Assembly: GCA_017893485.1 (NCBI GenBank)
Contig: CM030362.1
Coordinates: 31,166,089-31,230,088, forward strand
Length of the DNA: 64,000 bases
Direction of reading: 5' to 3'
Source: Hemerocallis citrina
Taxonomy: Eukaryota > Streptophyta > Magnoliopsida > Asparagales > Asphodelaceae
The translations under genes and the position numbers were made by a program. A model generated the notes under the pieces. It saw nothing but the letters and a program-made list of their open reading frames with translations. It ran no database searches and was not told the origin of the DNA. Of the stretch, positions 42,007-55,042 are shown piece after piece. The first letter of the stretch is position 1. Each line of letters starts with the position of its first letter.

Positions 42007-44381
42007 GTGAGAGATTATTGGATAGCGGAGTTCTCGACCGTCGAAGGAGTTGCAGCACTGGCAAGAAGGGATATTATAAGGATCGTTGGCAGGAGATATG
42101 GTATTAGTATCAAACAGTGGATGGGTAACGAAGGAGCTGTCGAGTATGTAACGTCGGCAGCGATCTGGATCAAAATCGTGGGGCTGCCGTTGCAATGTTG
42201 GGAAATTGGAGGTTTTCAGGACCTAGTGAGGAAGTTCGGCAGTGCGATGATGGCGACGCACAGAGGTGGTTTCACCAGGGTTAAGATAGTCTGCCATGAC
42301 TGCGGTGGTTTGCCAACCTCGGTGTGAACCATGGTCGAGAACCAGGTCTTCAACGTCGACATTACTCCGGAGGTCGAAGAGGGAGCCAGCAGGTCAGGGG
42401 AGAAGGGGCAAGGTAGTCAAACAGTGAAAAAAGGCTATTTGGAGAAGAGAACAGTGAAGGGGTGCTGTTGAAGTGGTCGGAGATCGTTAGTAGAGGTGGA
42501 TTGGTGGAGAAGATGAACAGTGAGCCCCATTTGCCTTCAATCAATGTAACACGGGAATCGGGAGGCGATCGAGCGGTTGGGGAGTTCTCATTTGGGAAAA
42601 GCACCAGGCTGCTACAGGTGAGCGTGGGGTCCACTGAGGCGCCAGGACAGCTTGCAGCTCAGAAAATTTAGCCTATCAAGATGGGACAACTCAGTAGCGG
42701 GGTGGGGCCCAATGCAAGGGACTTTTCAGCGGTGGGAGTGGGAGTCGACGCGGCTCTCATGCAAAACAAGGGGCAGAGGGATGTGGACCAAGTACGAGGG
42801 CGGCAGGAATAGGGGAGGCATGCACAGAGGGCAGGGGTAGGGTCGCATTAACGGGTACTGGGATTGAGAAGGGTACAAAGGAGGAAAATATAGTGGGGGG
42901 AAATTTGAATTTAATGGGCCATATTGTTGTGGAAAGCCCGTCAACTGTGGGATTGGATAATGTACAAGGGAAACAAGTGGAGGATATGAGCAACAGTCGG
43001 GCAAGGAGATTTTAATAGAATGCAGATCTGATTTTTGTTAACTGGTAGGGTATAGGGACCTAGTTAGGGGTGGTATACCGTACCTTACCGTACCATCAAT
43101 ACTATACTGTCTACCGTACCGGAGTACTTGGTACACAAATTTCTCTACCATTACCGTGCTAAGATTTTGGTACTACCGAGTTCGATAATACCGGAATATC
43201 GGTACGGTATTGGTAATATCATGGTACTACCTGACATCAATTAGCTTAAACAATTAACATTCATATAAATGACAAAAGAAGGATAAATAAGCTCCAACAT
43301 AAATATATATATGAAGAAGTTTCAACATAAATAATTAAATATATATATGAAGAAGTTCCAATAATCAACCAATGTCAATTCTCAAACAAGACCCAGCTAA
43401 CGGTCCATAATTTAGTCTAACATCTATGTTTCAGTGCCCAATCACCAGCAATACCAAATAATATAAGTTTCTGTTTAACAATGAAGGAAGAAATCATCAC
43501 AAAACGCCATTGAAATAACTAATATCTTCAGGCATGTTCCTTTCAAAAAGCTGTAGAATTCTCACTCAAAACAAATTAAACACATACAGGAACAGAGAAA
43601 TACCGACACGAATAGTATACAGAAACCTACAGTTCAACTGATTAACTAAAAACCGATTCACATTAAAAAATATATTCTCACAAACAAACATACATCACCT
43701 AATATAGTGATAAAGAATCGACATAAAATTTAAGATCATGGATAAAAAAACATCAACATCCCCTTCTCATCCCCTAAGTAGTATAACTGGGGTGAAAAAT
43801 TGAAAAAGAAATAACAAAAAACGAGCTTGGACCTAGGTCTAGGCCTATGTTTTTAAATATAAAAATTAAATTAAATATATATTTATTACTCAGTACGGTA
43901 CAGTATACCATGGTATCAGTATTAGGTACCAATACCATACCATATAATTTTGGTATGGTACAATACCGAGATTTCGGTACGGTATTACAAAGATTTCGAT
44001 AATATATGGTATGGTACGGTATGGTACGGTAATATGGTATTTTTTGACACCCCTAGACCTAGTCACGAAGATTCTGAAGGTGACATAGAGGAGATGATGA
44101 AAGTGGAGGTCGAAAATATAGTTCAGAGAGAAGTAAAAAAGAGGATGAAGGTCTTGATAGGGAGCTGGGTGACGGCAAAAAACAAGGAATCTGAGGAATC
44201 GTCTGATTCGGACGTGGAGGTCATCAAATCTGGGGAGCAAGAGACAAGACACGAAGCAGGGATTGCTACAGATCTTAGGATTGCCAATAGAGAGGAGCTG
44301 CATCCAAAAGGAAAGGACAAGAAAAGTCTGGAGGGTTACAGGCGAAGTGACAGACAGTGGAGCAGGGGGAGAAGCCGATGA
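42007..44381 (+). pseudogene. LINE-D ORF1 remains (split by a MITE)
   Basis: The block at 42007-42327 (IRIVGRRYGISIKQWMGN, AAIWIKIVGLPLQCWE, then FQDLVRKFG) matches the RNA-binding-like N-terminal region of plant L1 ORF1 (the W/GLP-L-W pattern). After several stops and the 991-bp MITE, an acidic, Lys-rich frame (44056-44381, with SEESSDSDVEVI) gives the C-terminal part. No zinc knuckle is visible. Confidence 0.6.
43065..44055. mobile_element. 991-bp hAT-type MITE nested in LINE-D
   Basis: Perfect 8-bp TSD GACCTAGT (43057-43064 and 44056-44063). Ends TAGGGGTGGTATACC and (complemented) TAGGGGTGTCAAAAAA. Subterminal arrays of GGTACGGTA/TACCGTACC in both orientations span about 43071-43235 and 43890-44040. 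It has no transposase. Confidence 0.92.
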
Positions 44382-44699
44382 CGGTTAAGGAAATTTACCA
44401 ACGGGTGGGGAAGAGAGAGCTATGAAAACATCGCAGATTCACACACTTATTTCAATTTTTGGCTCAATTTCTGATTCAATGTTAATTCAATTAGCCAATG
44501 TTTATGGTATCAACTTGCATAATGATCATTGTACACAAGGTAGCCTATTGACATTATTAGGGCCAGGGAGTTGGACAATATTCAAATGGCTCAGCAAGGT
44601 TTTGATGAGGAGACCAATGATAGCGTCTCCCAAAATTTGCTGGTTAGTACATTGTCCCATAATAAGGCGGCTGGGGAGGGGGGAATTGGTAGTGTTATA

Positions 44700-47600
44700 A
44701 TGTGTAACGTCATTTTTTGAAACGTTAGAAGGCTTGGGCAGGCGGCCAAGCAAAGGATGGTGGGTAAGGTCATTATGAGTAACACCATATATATTGTGTG
44801 CTTGAGGAGACAAAATTGTCTTAACAAACGGACAAGGTTATAAGGGGTTTTAAGCTGCATCACATTAGGGAATGGAGATGTAGGACGCTCAAGGAGCGTC
44901 AGGGGGGATTATGGTAGGGGTCAACTCTAGTAATTTTGATTTACTGGAGTGTTGGGTAGGGAGATTTTCTATCTCGGTGGTGGTGCAACGACAGAGACGG
45001 ATGGAAGGAGACTGACACAGCGGTATACGGCCCTAATGACAGGAGGGATGACAAGCATTCTGGGAGCTACTGCATATTAGAAGTAGATGGAACTTGCCAT
45101 GGTTAGTAGGGGGATTTGAACATCGTACGTTACACACATGATAGGAAGGGTGGGGTTCGCAATGGTCATGACAGGACCATGTTCAATCAGGTGATCGCCA
45201 GTCTTATGTTGATTGAGATTCCGGTGAATGATCGGTGTTTCACATGTTCCAATCGACGTAGATTCCCAGTTCTTGCTAAATTGGACAGAATATTGGTTTT
45301 TATGGATTGGGAGCTTAAGTTCCCATTGGCATTGGCTAGGTCATGCATTCACAATACTTCGGATCACGTCCCTATTATCATTAGCACAGGAGAAGGAAAG
45401 CGAAGAAACAAGATCTTCATATTTGAAAAGATGTGGTTGATCAACGAGTGCCATGAACTCGTTAAGGATAGTTGGGAAGGGGGAACTACACAGATTGAAC
45501 CAGCTAATAGGTTAATGAGGAAACTAGCAAGGCTAAGGAAAAGATTCAAGAAATGGAACAGGGTAAATTTTGGGAACATCATGCCAAAAAAGAAATCCAT
45601 TCTTAAAGAAATTGAGGAGTTGGAAAAAAGAGAGGAGGGGGAGGGTCTAACTTTTAGCCAATTTGATAGATTGGCCAAATGTAGACAGGAGATACAAGAC
45701 ACATATAACAAGGAGGTCATGTGGCGACAGCGATCTAGGGTGAAATGGCTGGTTGAAGGGACGCCAACACCAAATTCTTTCACATGGTTGCCAACATGCG
45801 CCGTAGGAACAACTACATTCATGCCTTGGATATTACTGGGTCAACGATGGCCGATGAGCATATCATTGCATTACATGTCCATGATATTTATAAGGAGCTT
45901 TTTGGCAGCACGAAGGGCGGTAGTTGCGAATCGACTGAGGACCTGTGGGAGGCGGTAGACGGGAATATCCAGGGAAGAATTAATGCTTTGCAAGATCCAT
46001 TAACCATGGAAGAGGTCAAGAGGGCGGTGGGAAGGCTAGGTCAAGATAAGGCTTCTTGTCCAGATGAGTTTCCGATATTCTTTTACAAGCATTTCTAGGA
46101 AATTGTAAAGATTGATGTTATGGATGTAATGCATGCCTTCCATGAGGGAATGTTGGAAATGGGGAGGTTAAACTATGCCAATGTTTGCCTGATTCCGAAG
46201 AAGAAAATCGTGAACGAGGTTGGGAACTTTCGCCCTATTAGATTGTTAAACTCCTCTGTGAAGATTATATCCAAAGGTCCTGGCCAACAGGCTAAGGGAA
46301 CTTATTGGGGACTTGGTAGACGATTACCTGACTGGTTTTATCATTGGCAGAGATACTTGAGGGAGTGGCGCTAGTACAAGAGGTCTTACAGGACTGCAAA
46401 AGGAGTAAGAAGGGGGGGGGGGGGGTTCTTGCTAAAATTGGACTTTGAAAAGGCTTACGATAAAGTAGAATGGAATTGTTTGATAGAGATTCTTAGAAGG
46501 CAAGGATTTGGGAACAAATGGATCGCCTGGATTGAAATGTGGTGGGAAACGGCCAAAGTTTCAGTTATTGTTAACGGGGTTTCGGGGAAAGAAATTAGGT
46601 GTAGACGGGGTCTACGGCAAGGGGGTCCCATTATCACCCCTGTTATTCACTTTGGTGACAGATGGATTGCATAGAATGCTTAAAAAGTACAGGGATATCA
46701 GTCTCATCAATGGTTTGGGTATGAGAAGGGGGTATCAACGATCGTGAACGTGCAATACGCAGATGACACGGTCATATTCGGGGATTGTGACACAGCTCGG
46801 GTGACATACTTAAAGTGGGGCCTTTATCTTTTTGAGGATTGGTCAGGGCTTAAGGTCAACTTCCACAAAAGTACTATTACATTTTTGGGGGAAATGGAGA
46901 ATGAACAAAATGTGGCTGGAATTCTAAATTGTTCAATCCAAAAAATGCCAATCAAATACCTAGGTATGACTATTAGAAAAGGGGGCCCCAGGAGGATCGA
47001 TTGGAATGAACTCATCGAGAAGATCGTAGGCAGACTCCAGGGATGGATGGGAAGGTCCTTATCGCTAGGAGGAAGAATGGTCCTACTAAATTCGGTTGTT
47101 AACTCGATCCCACTATACCTGTTTTCGTTCTTTGAGATCCCTGCTTGGGCGATTAAGAAGATTGATACACTGAGGTGGCAGTTCCTGTGGCAAGGGGCGG
47201 GATCAGAAGGGAAAGGATTTTCTCTAATCAAGTGGGGGTGGTATGTAGACGAAAGGAATTTGGTGGATTGGGAGTCGTCAATCTTAGGCAAATGAACTAG
47301 GCACTACTTTGTAAGTGGTGGTGGAAACTCAAACATAAACCAAAGGCCAAGTGGGCTACTCTGGTGAGGGCGGCATACATCAGGAAGGGTGGGATAAGCA
47401 TGAAACATAAGAATACGACATCTATGTCGGGATTCTAGAGGGGTGTTTCACATACAAACATATTCTTGGTAAGTACTACATTTGTTATTGGTAACGGAAC
47501 GACCATTAGTTTCTGGAAAGACAGATGGTGCGGCCTTATTGCTCTGAAAAGAAAATTCCCAGAAGCGTATAGGTATGCGGCAAACAAGAATGACTGGGTT

Positions 47601-48160
47601 GCTAGGCAATGGAGGAACAACGGATGGAGGCCAAGATTGGCGGGCAGGCTGAGGTAGTGAAGCTCGAAAAGAGAACACTAAGCAGTTACAGTACTTAGAG
47701 AGCTGGAAGCCGGCAGGAGAGTAGTACCAGGACAAGGTCAAATGGGAGGCGGAAATGGAAGGAAGGTTCTCTGTTAGGTCGGCGTACAAGTGGCTGAATG
47801 ACGGGGGCGTGCGAGTTAAGGACCTGGTCTGGAGGGTTAAAGTGTCGTTAAAGATTCGAGTGTTCAGCTGGCGCGCTAGCAGAAATGCCATCCTCACTTG
47901 GGACAATCTGGTTAGGCGAAAATGGCAGGGGGTTACTGTGTAATGTGTAAAATGGATAACAAAACGGTGGACCATCTCTTCGTTAACTGCTCGTACGTGG
48001 CGCCAATATGGGCGGGTCTGCTTCACTGGTTACGTATCGTTGGAACGACTCTGGTAACGGTCCAAAGGGCCTGGGGAGGGCGGGGGAATAGCAATGTTCA
48101 AATTGGTTATTGGGGTAGCGGCTATATGTTGGGCTATATGACTAAAAATGAATAGTAAAA
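44700..48160 (+). pseudogene. LINE-D ORF2: endonuclease, RT, zf-RVT
   Basis: The endonuclease is recognisable from about 44780 in changing frames. The later part is open at 45116-45958 (LNIVRYTHDRKGG, FTCSNRRRFPVLAKLDRIL, SDHVPIII). The RT entry reads VKRAVGRLGQDKASCPDEFP (about 46010-46075), then LIPKKKIVNEVGNFRPI, LKLDFEKAYDKVEWNC (46435) and CRRGLRQG. The intact catalytic YADD is at 46753-46764 (VQYADDTVIFGDCD). The 184-codon frame 46744-47295 covers thumb sequence (LKVNFHKSTI, LGGRMVLLNSVVNS). The zf-RVT region lies at 47520-48100 (WKDRWCG, VMCKMDNKTVDHLFVNC). Frames break at least six times, including at a poly(G) run at about 46414-46427. Confidence 0.88.
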
Positions 48161-48644
48161 AAAATTCACCGCATGCATCAACATCTTAAATACTCCATTA
48201 TTGCTAACATCACTTTCTGGGCTCAAACAACAGGTGCTGAAACGGCAAAAAAAATCAAGGAGATTTATACTGATGTTGGGACACCAATAGCTGAGATGGA
48301 TACCGAGGATAGGTTGGGGACTTCTGAGGGGGAGTGATCGGCATGTGGCGTTGGACTAAGCGCACTTACTAGCTTTTGGTTTTTTGGGTCAATTTGTATG
48401 TCTTTTGCAATCAGTATTTTTTGGGTATGGTTGGTGTACTTGGAGCCGATCGGCTGCTATTAGTGTAATTATGTTTTGTTTTTGGGGTGAGGGAACTATT
48501 GTGGGTGGGTTCTCTAGCGGGGGTGGAGTTTCAGGTTCCCCTAGGGGGATGCAAGCTACACGCCCTATTTTTTGTTGTTTTTTTTGTTAAACTCTTATTA
48601 ATGGAACGCGAGGGGCTTCGACCCATCGTTATTGATAAAAAAAA

Positions 48645-48922
48645 TATCATGTTCTAGTAATAACTACAAAATCCCAACCATTATCTAAATATGAAATTAA
48701 TGATTCTGCTCGGATATGGGATCGATGCTTCTTGTACTTTCTAATATGAAACCAAGGTTTTAAATCACGGATTTCGAACTCGTATCGGCAAGGGGTGTTT
48801 CATCTCGGATCAGAGATATCATTTATCATATAAAATATTGTATAATGTAACTAATAATGACATGAATCAATCACGGTAAATAATCGGCAAATTTATTAAC
48901 AAAATAAAAGATAATGTAATAT
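48645..48922. other. Unassigned DNA between LINE-D and duplicate copy 2
   Basis: 278 bp with no ORF and no terminus I recognise. It is the only non-LINE part of the insert between the duplicated blocks. Confidence 0.6.
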
Positions 48923-50862
48923 ACAATACCCCACTTAAGTAGTGGATACCCTTTTCTTTCACCAACTATACCATGCCAAAGGAATGTGCGCCTAATTCTG
49001 TCAATTCTTTTCCTGACCTAGACCAACATCTCATAGAAGGACAGATAGTAGGAGAGAATGATGGAGACAACCACATCAATTAGAATGAGTCTCCTCCCAA
49101 GCGATAGCGCTTTCTCTTTCCATCTTTCCAATCTCCTTTCAATCTTTTCTTTGAGATCAAGCCAGTCATCCTTTCTCAGTACGTGAAAAGGAGATTTTGG
49201 GTTCTATAGTTTAGAATAGCAGCTACCTACATTTTTTCCTCATTTAGTTGTTACAGGAAGACGACTGCACTCTTATGGAAGTTCACCTTTAGGCCATACC
49301 AAAGTTCAAATAGACAAATGCCCCACTCTAGAAGGGTCACCTATCTAATATCACATTCTCCAAAGATCACAGTGTCAGCTGCATATTCCAGGTTAGTAAT
49401 TGCTGATGTACCTCTTCTCCCCAAGACCGGAGATGAATCCTATTTCCCTATATCTGGCCAACCTTTTGTGCACGTCGTCCGCGATAATTGTGAGCAGGAG
49501 GGGGAGACAAAGGATCTTTTCTAATCCCTCTTCGACAGAGTATCTCCCTCCTAGCCTCCCTATTAAACAAAACATTCACCTTGGCCATTTCTAACCATGA
49601 CCTAATCCAGCCAATCCACCCATCCCCAAATTTACGCTGCTTTAGGTTATCTAGAGGGCAATTCCAGTCCACCTTACCGTATGCTTTCTCAAAATCTAGC
49701 TTCAGCATGAAAGTGTTGACAGATCTATGTTTGCAGTCCTGGATAATTTCATGTACTGTTGCCACCCCATCTAGAATATCCCTACCCGCGATGAATCTTG
49801 AGATATCCCTCAAAATCTAGAATATCCTCTACCATGTAACCAGTGACGTCCTTAAGTCTGTTTGCCAAGATCTTCAAAATAATCTTGAGGGAGCAATTTA
49901 GCAAACTAATTGGTCATAGGTCTCCCGCCTTTGTTACCACCTTTTTCTTCGGGATGAGAGTTACAAGTGCATAGTTGATTCTTCTGATTTCAGGGGCACC
50001 CTCAAAGAATTCTTCCATGATTCTCATGACATCAACTTTGTTTGTGTCCTAAAAATATTTGTAGAACAGGATAGGGGATCCATTTGGTCATGGGGCTTTA
50101 TCCGCACCCAAACCTCAAATAACCGACTTGACTTCTTCGTCGGTGAATGGACTGCTTAGTTCCATAATGCGCTATTGAACTTCTGTCATCTCTATGTCCC
50201 AAAGGTCTGGCACAACCGAGCACCTGAGTCCGTCCACCCCACCGAAAAGATCCTTATAGGAGGTATCGATATGTTCCCTAATGACCTTAATGCCATCTTC
50301 TACTTACCCATCAATTTTCAACGAGTGAATGGTGTTGTTTATGCGTCTCATACTAGCAGTTTGGTGGAAGAATGCAGTGTTGGCATCCACTTCCTGAAGC
50401 AACCTGACCCTAGACCTTTGTCTCCAGAAAATCTCCACTTTCTTGTACGTATTCAGAATGTCCTCCCTAGCTAGTCTTAAGGCTTCCTCGTCTGAAAGTG
50501 CCATTCCCTCCTCCCTCCTTTCTAGGTCCTCAATTTTCTCAAGGGTTGCTTCCTTTCTTATAAAGATGTTCTCAAAGGTGTCCCTATTCCATTTCTGCAG
50601 CGTTTCTCAGGTTCCAAAACTTCCTTACTAAGGTTTCTGCAGCGTTGCTGTTCGTCTGGCCTTCTTCAAGCCAACAGTTGACCACGGCTTCGTTGAAACC
50701 TTTGTGGAGTAGCCACATGTTCTCGAATTTGAATCTTTCTTAGGTTGTTGACTCTCTTCTCCTGATGAAAGGAGTAAAGAGACATGGTTAGATGTGTACA
50801 AATTCTACATGCTGCCATCGGGAAAATGTCGTCCCATTATGGGGACACCAACACCCTATCCA
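48923..50862 (-). pseudogene. LINE-C partial duplicate (copy 2)
   Basis: Duplicate of 30471-32410 with a few substitutions (for example N/S and D/E changes in the helix at 50504-50304). It lacks the LINE 3' end, which is present only in copy 1. Its right end is the gypsy insertion point. Confidence 0.9.
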
Positions 50863-53800
50863 TGTAATACCCTAAAATTTCATTTTAATAAAAATGTTGA
50901 TTTTCACGTGTTGTGCACGTGCAAATTTCATATGTATATTTATTTATTAATTTTTATATAAAATTTCTTTTGTAGTATGAACAATTATTTTCTTCCTTTA
51001 TTTTTCTAAAAGCCTATTTTATAAAGCCTAAACATTATTTTCTTGTTTTGAGCCCACTTTAATAATTTATTATTTTATTATTTTGACCCACAAATCTAAG
51101 CCCGCTATTTGTGAAGCCCACAAATTTAATTAATCATTTAAATGGTCACACTTGTCATGTAGACACAAATTGCGAACAATTGATTAATTAAGAATTGTAC
51201 AAACTTCAAATAGGGGGGGTACTAGAGGGCACGTGCATGCACGTAGTGTGCAATGCACACCTTTTGGAGGCTGGTTTATGCATGTGATGATGGGGAGTGG
51301 GTGTGTGTGTGCATGGGTAGTTATTTGAGTGTGGGTGGTTGCTACAACTTCCCCTCCTATCCTAGCCATCAATCTTTAACCATCTAATGAGATCCTAGCC
51401 CTCCAATCCATCCTAGAACTAGTATAAATACCCCATACCTACATGTATTCTACACTAAGAAATTATTGAAAGAAAGAAAATTATAGAGGAGAAACATATT
51501 AGAGTGAGTGTGAGTTGTGTGTGTGTCCCACCATTGGAGGCCGGCCCATCCCATCCCCACAGGGAGCTCTCGGTTTTGGCAAGGAAGCAAGAAGGATGAG
51601 CTTTTGCATCACAATCTAGGAGGTGAAGGCTACTCTATCGCATTATAAGGGACTCTAGGAGCTTTTAATTGGCTTTTTCTCCAAAGAGGTGGGTGTTTCT
51701 CATTACTTTTAAAGTAGAAATAATGTTAGGAATGAATTGAATAGTTATTAAAAAGCAACTAGTTGAAATTAAATCCATGTTTGCCTAATTAGAGGAGAAT
51801 TGATAATCTGGTAGATGTGTGTTAATTTGGTTCCTAGATTTATTAATTATGAATGAAAGTGGGTGTTTCTCATTGCTTCTAATATTAGAATGCATGCTAG
51901 GTATGTTTTAAATGCAATTGTGTGAATTAACTAGTAAGAGATTGGAACCATGTTTGTTAATTAAAGTATTAAAGTGGAATGGTATATTAGAGATGAATTG
52001 ATGGAATAATTACTAAGAGATAATTGTTAATTGTTGTAGTAGAATTCTCCATTTTTATATGTGTCATATGAGTGTTAGAATAAATAAAAAGATTGTATTT
52101 TGCAAACAAATGATTGAATGCATCATGTGTAAATTAGTGTATAAAGATAGAAGTTTTAATCATTAGAAAGGATGATTTTATGTTCTAAAAACATAGTAGT
52201 TGTTAATAAACAAGAGAACAATAATGTAGTGATTTTTGTGGGAACCTATCTTTAATTATGAAGAATTATGCTTTAGTTCTCGAATGCCGAAATTATGATC
52301 ATGGAATACAAACTAAGGCTAAAATGCATGTTTTAAAGAGTTAAAAATACTCATAAAAATACTGGTTGCTGTAGATTTGGGTGTATTTTAATTCTGAAAA
52401 ATTTTGTTTTCAAAAGAGGAGAAAAAGAGACAATTTTGTTTTAAGACTTCATGAATTATAACCATGGACAGAGAGCAAAATCAAAACCCAAATTAATTAC
52501 TTTCAAAACGAATTGGCCACTTAGACCAACTTGTCGGTAGAGCTTTCAGCCGCTACAGTAGGAAGGAGGTCTCGGCTTCGATACTGTGGCTTTGTTTTTA
52601 TTTTTCTGTTAAAAACCCAAATAGCCGAGAGTCGATACTTAGGGATTATAACCCCTAGTTATATCGTTCGGCGGCTTTGGTGTGTTGGTCTTGTGCGCTG
52701 TTTGTTTGACCGCTAGTTGTGGCTTCGAATCCGGTTGGGGGTTTGAGTTTAAAAAAAAAGTTTTTGTGGAATTTTTGATTAATTGAGTTTTAAGAATATA
52801 ATAAAAATTGGAAAAAAAAATATGGATTAATTACTGAAAATTATTAGGACTTTATAAGAAAAATTAATCTAACTTTTGATAAAGTGTGATTAAGAAATTG
52901 GTTTTTTTTTACAAGAAATGACTTCTTTTTGAAATCAAATTATCTTTTTTAAATAAAGGATAAATAAATGAGAAATTTTTGAGTTATAACGATGAAAATT
53001 AGTAATGAGGAATTTTTAAAAGTGTGATTGGTGTAATTAATTGGACTCCTAACTTGTGCTTATAGTAAGATTTTGAAATGAGAATAATATATTTGTGGAA
53101 TACATGAATTATTGATTACTACTAGTTGAAATTTACTCTTACACATAAATTGCACGTGAATTTGAATTATTGATTGTGATCAGTTATGAAAGATGTGAAT
53201 ACATGAATACTATGCTTATGAAACATGAATTGTGATTTAATCATGAAAAAACCTTATGAGTATAAAAAGCTCGAGATTGTAATTATGAGTTGAAATTGAG
53301 AACTAGGGTATAGCCAAGCCTTATACCGACAATAAAAGAGATGTGAAAATGATATTTGAAATGAGAAGACCAAGGTCTGGGTCATGTGAATTAAATGAAT
53401 AAGACTGGTATAGTGGGAGTGCTACACTCTAAGGGTTGATTTTATTCATGATTCAATTAAACTAAGGATTAGATACATAGTGAAGATGTGATAAAAGTAA
53501 GAGAAAAACATTGATTATGAGGACCATTGGATTGGCGGCGTGAGAGTATTCACAGGATGTCCCATGTGCGTCATGATAGGGCATGGATACTGCTCCAGAG
53601 TACCGTCCCAGTGGCGACGCTCGTGGGGTGTTTGACGACTGCGGATGGTGTCATGTCTATGGTAGGAGCTGAATTACCACAGGATGCCTGCATGATGAAC
53701 CATGTGACAATGCGTTGGGATTCCTTCCAGGACGCCTAGACATGAGTTCGTAGGTCTAAAAACATCTAGGATACTTGCCGTAGTTACAGTAGTAGATTAA

Positions 53801-54333
53801 GTCATGGCGAAAAATTGAACCCTACAATATGAAGAACGATTAAGGGCTTGCTTTCGGACCAATGTAGTATAGGCTACATAGACTCTGAACAAGTACGCAT
53901 TAGTGTCATATAATACAAAAATTGCATTAAGGACTAAGTGCACATTCACAACACGACATCAATAGGATAGTCCCTTTTAGCTTTGTTTGTGACAAGTTTG
54001 TGGTTTGCTAAGTGTTGAGAATCGTTATACTGTTTCCGGCATAGAGAGAATGACCGTGTATAATATTTTGTCAGTTGAATGAACTGACGTGCCCACAGTT
54101 TTATATGCAGGATAAAGATACTTGACAAATTGAAGTATACATACTGCTCAAGATTGATTTAAATGTTGTTTTATATAATTTATTGTAAATCTACTTCCGC
54201 TGTAATAATGTAAAGGTGTAATGTAACTCTGATGAAAGAAATGTTTTTATTTCCTTGTAAAATTGTACGAAAGAAGTGTAAAGATCCTGTGGAACTTCGA
54301 ATTCAATTGTATTTTGGAATTCGGGGTGTTACA
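50863..54333 (+). repeat. 5' LTR of gypsy copy 2
   Basis: Same length as the copy-1 5' LTR. The tRNA-like units are at 52515-52590 and 52670-52741. The second unit's B box is mutated here (GGCTTCGAATCC). Confidence 0.95.
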
Positions 54334-54336
54334 GAG

Positions 54337-54350
54337 TGGTATCAGAGCCA
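54337..54350 (+). other. Primer-binding site, gypsy copy 2
   Basis: TGGTATCAGAGCCA, 3 nt after the LTR. Confidence 0.92.
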
Positions 54351-54491
54351 TGCTTCTAAATAGTACAAGTTTATAAGGAACGACACCCTAGAAGTGGACA
54401 TTAGAGTGTGTGTTAAGTCTAGAGATTTAAATGTAAGTCACTTACATTTGTGTTGCTCTATGATTTATGCTTCTTCCTCTCTATCTTTAAG

Positions 54492-54899
54492 ATGGCGGAC
54501 CACTTCGACCCAGCTGGAGATGACAATTGGCACATCATTGAGGAAGATTACTACCCCGGATAAGCTGATTCAGATGAGGAAGATCCCGAAGAAGTGGAAG
54601 AGGAATGGCCTGAGTCCCGAGAGATCACTCCACCTCTGGATTCATCTGATGATTTTTCTGACGAAGAAGAACCAGTTCCTGGTAATCTCATTATGTCTCT
54701 TCAGAGGCAGGTAAAGACTTTGCAGGAGAGAGTCGGACTACTAGAGGCTCAGTTAGCGAAGCGCAAAGATGATTTTGCAGTTCTAAGTCATCGTGTTTGG
54801 GAACTTGAGATGAGGAAAAACATGACCGATGTACTGAAGGAGGAAGTGAAGGAACTACGGGGAGAGCTTCGTGAAGCCAAGAGAAACCGTAGGAGTTAG
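54492..54899 (+). pseudogene. Extra acidic coiled-coil ORF, copy 2
   Basis: Same frame as 36040-36447, with the same TAA after codon 23. Differences are few (G/A and K/E changes around 54778-54802). The coiled-coil half is intact from 54594. Confidence 0.65.
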
Positions 54900-55042
54900 A
54901 CCGTTGTATCATCTACTGCTTTCATTTTGATGTCAGAAATGTTTTAAATTCGAATGTATAAAGTTTAAAATTTAATGATATGAAAAGTTTATTTATAATC
55001 CATATTTATACTTCGAATTTAATGGATCTTTTGCATCAGAAT

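Larger units (their letters stand above)
41703..48644 (+). mobile_element. LINE-D (L1-type), near full length, plus strand
   Basis: G+C-rich 5' region (41.7-42.0 kb), ORF1 remains, ORF2 with endonuclease, RT and zf-RVT, and a 3' end TTATTGATAAAAAAAA (48631-48644). Without the nested MITE it is about 5.9 kb, normal for a plant L1. Its 5' end coincides with the duplication breakpoint. No target duplication pairs its two ends. Confidence 0.85.

Noticed and set aside
43890..44303. 137-codon minus-strand ORF
   Set aside because: It reads through the GGTACGGTA repeat array and the MITE/LINE junction.
41703..48644. LINE-D as a simple insertion into the copy-1 3' LTR
   Set aside because: The rest of the LTR does not resume after LINE-D and no TSD is present.
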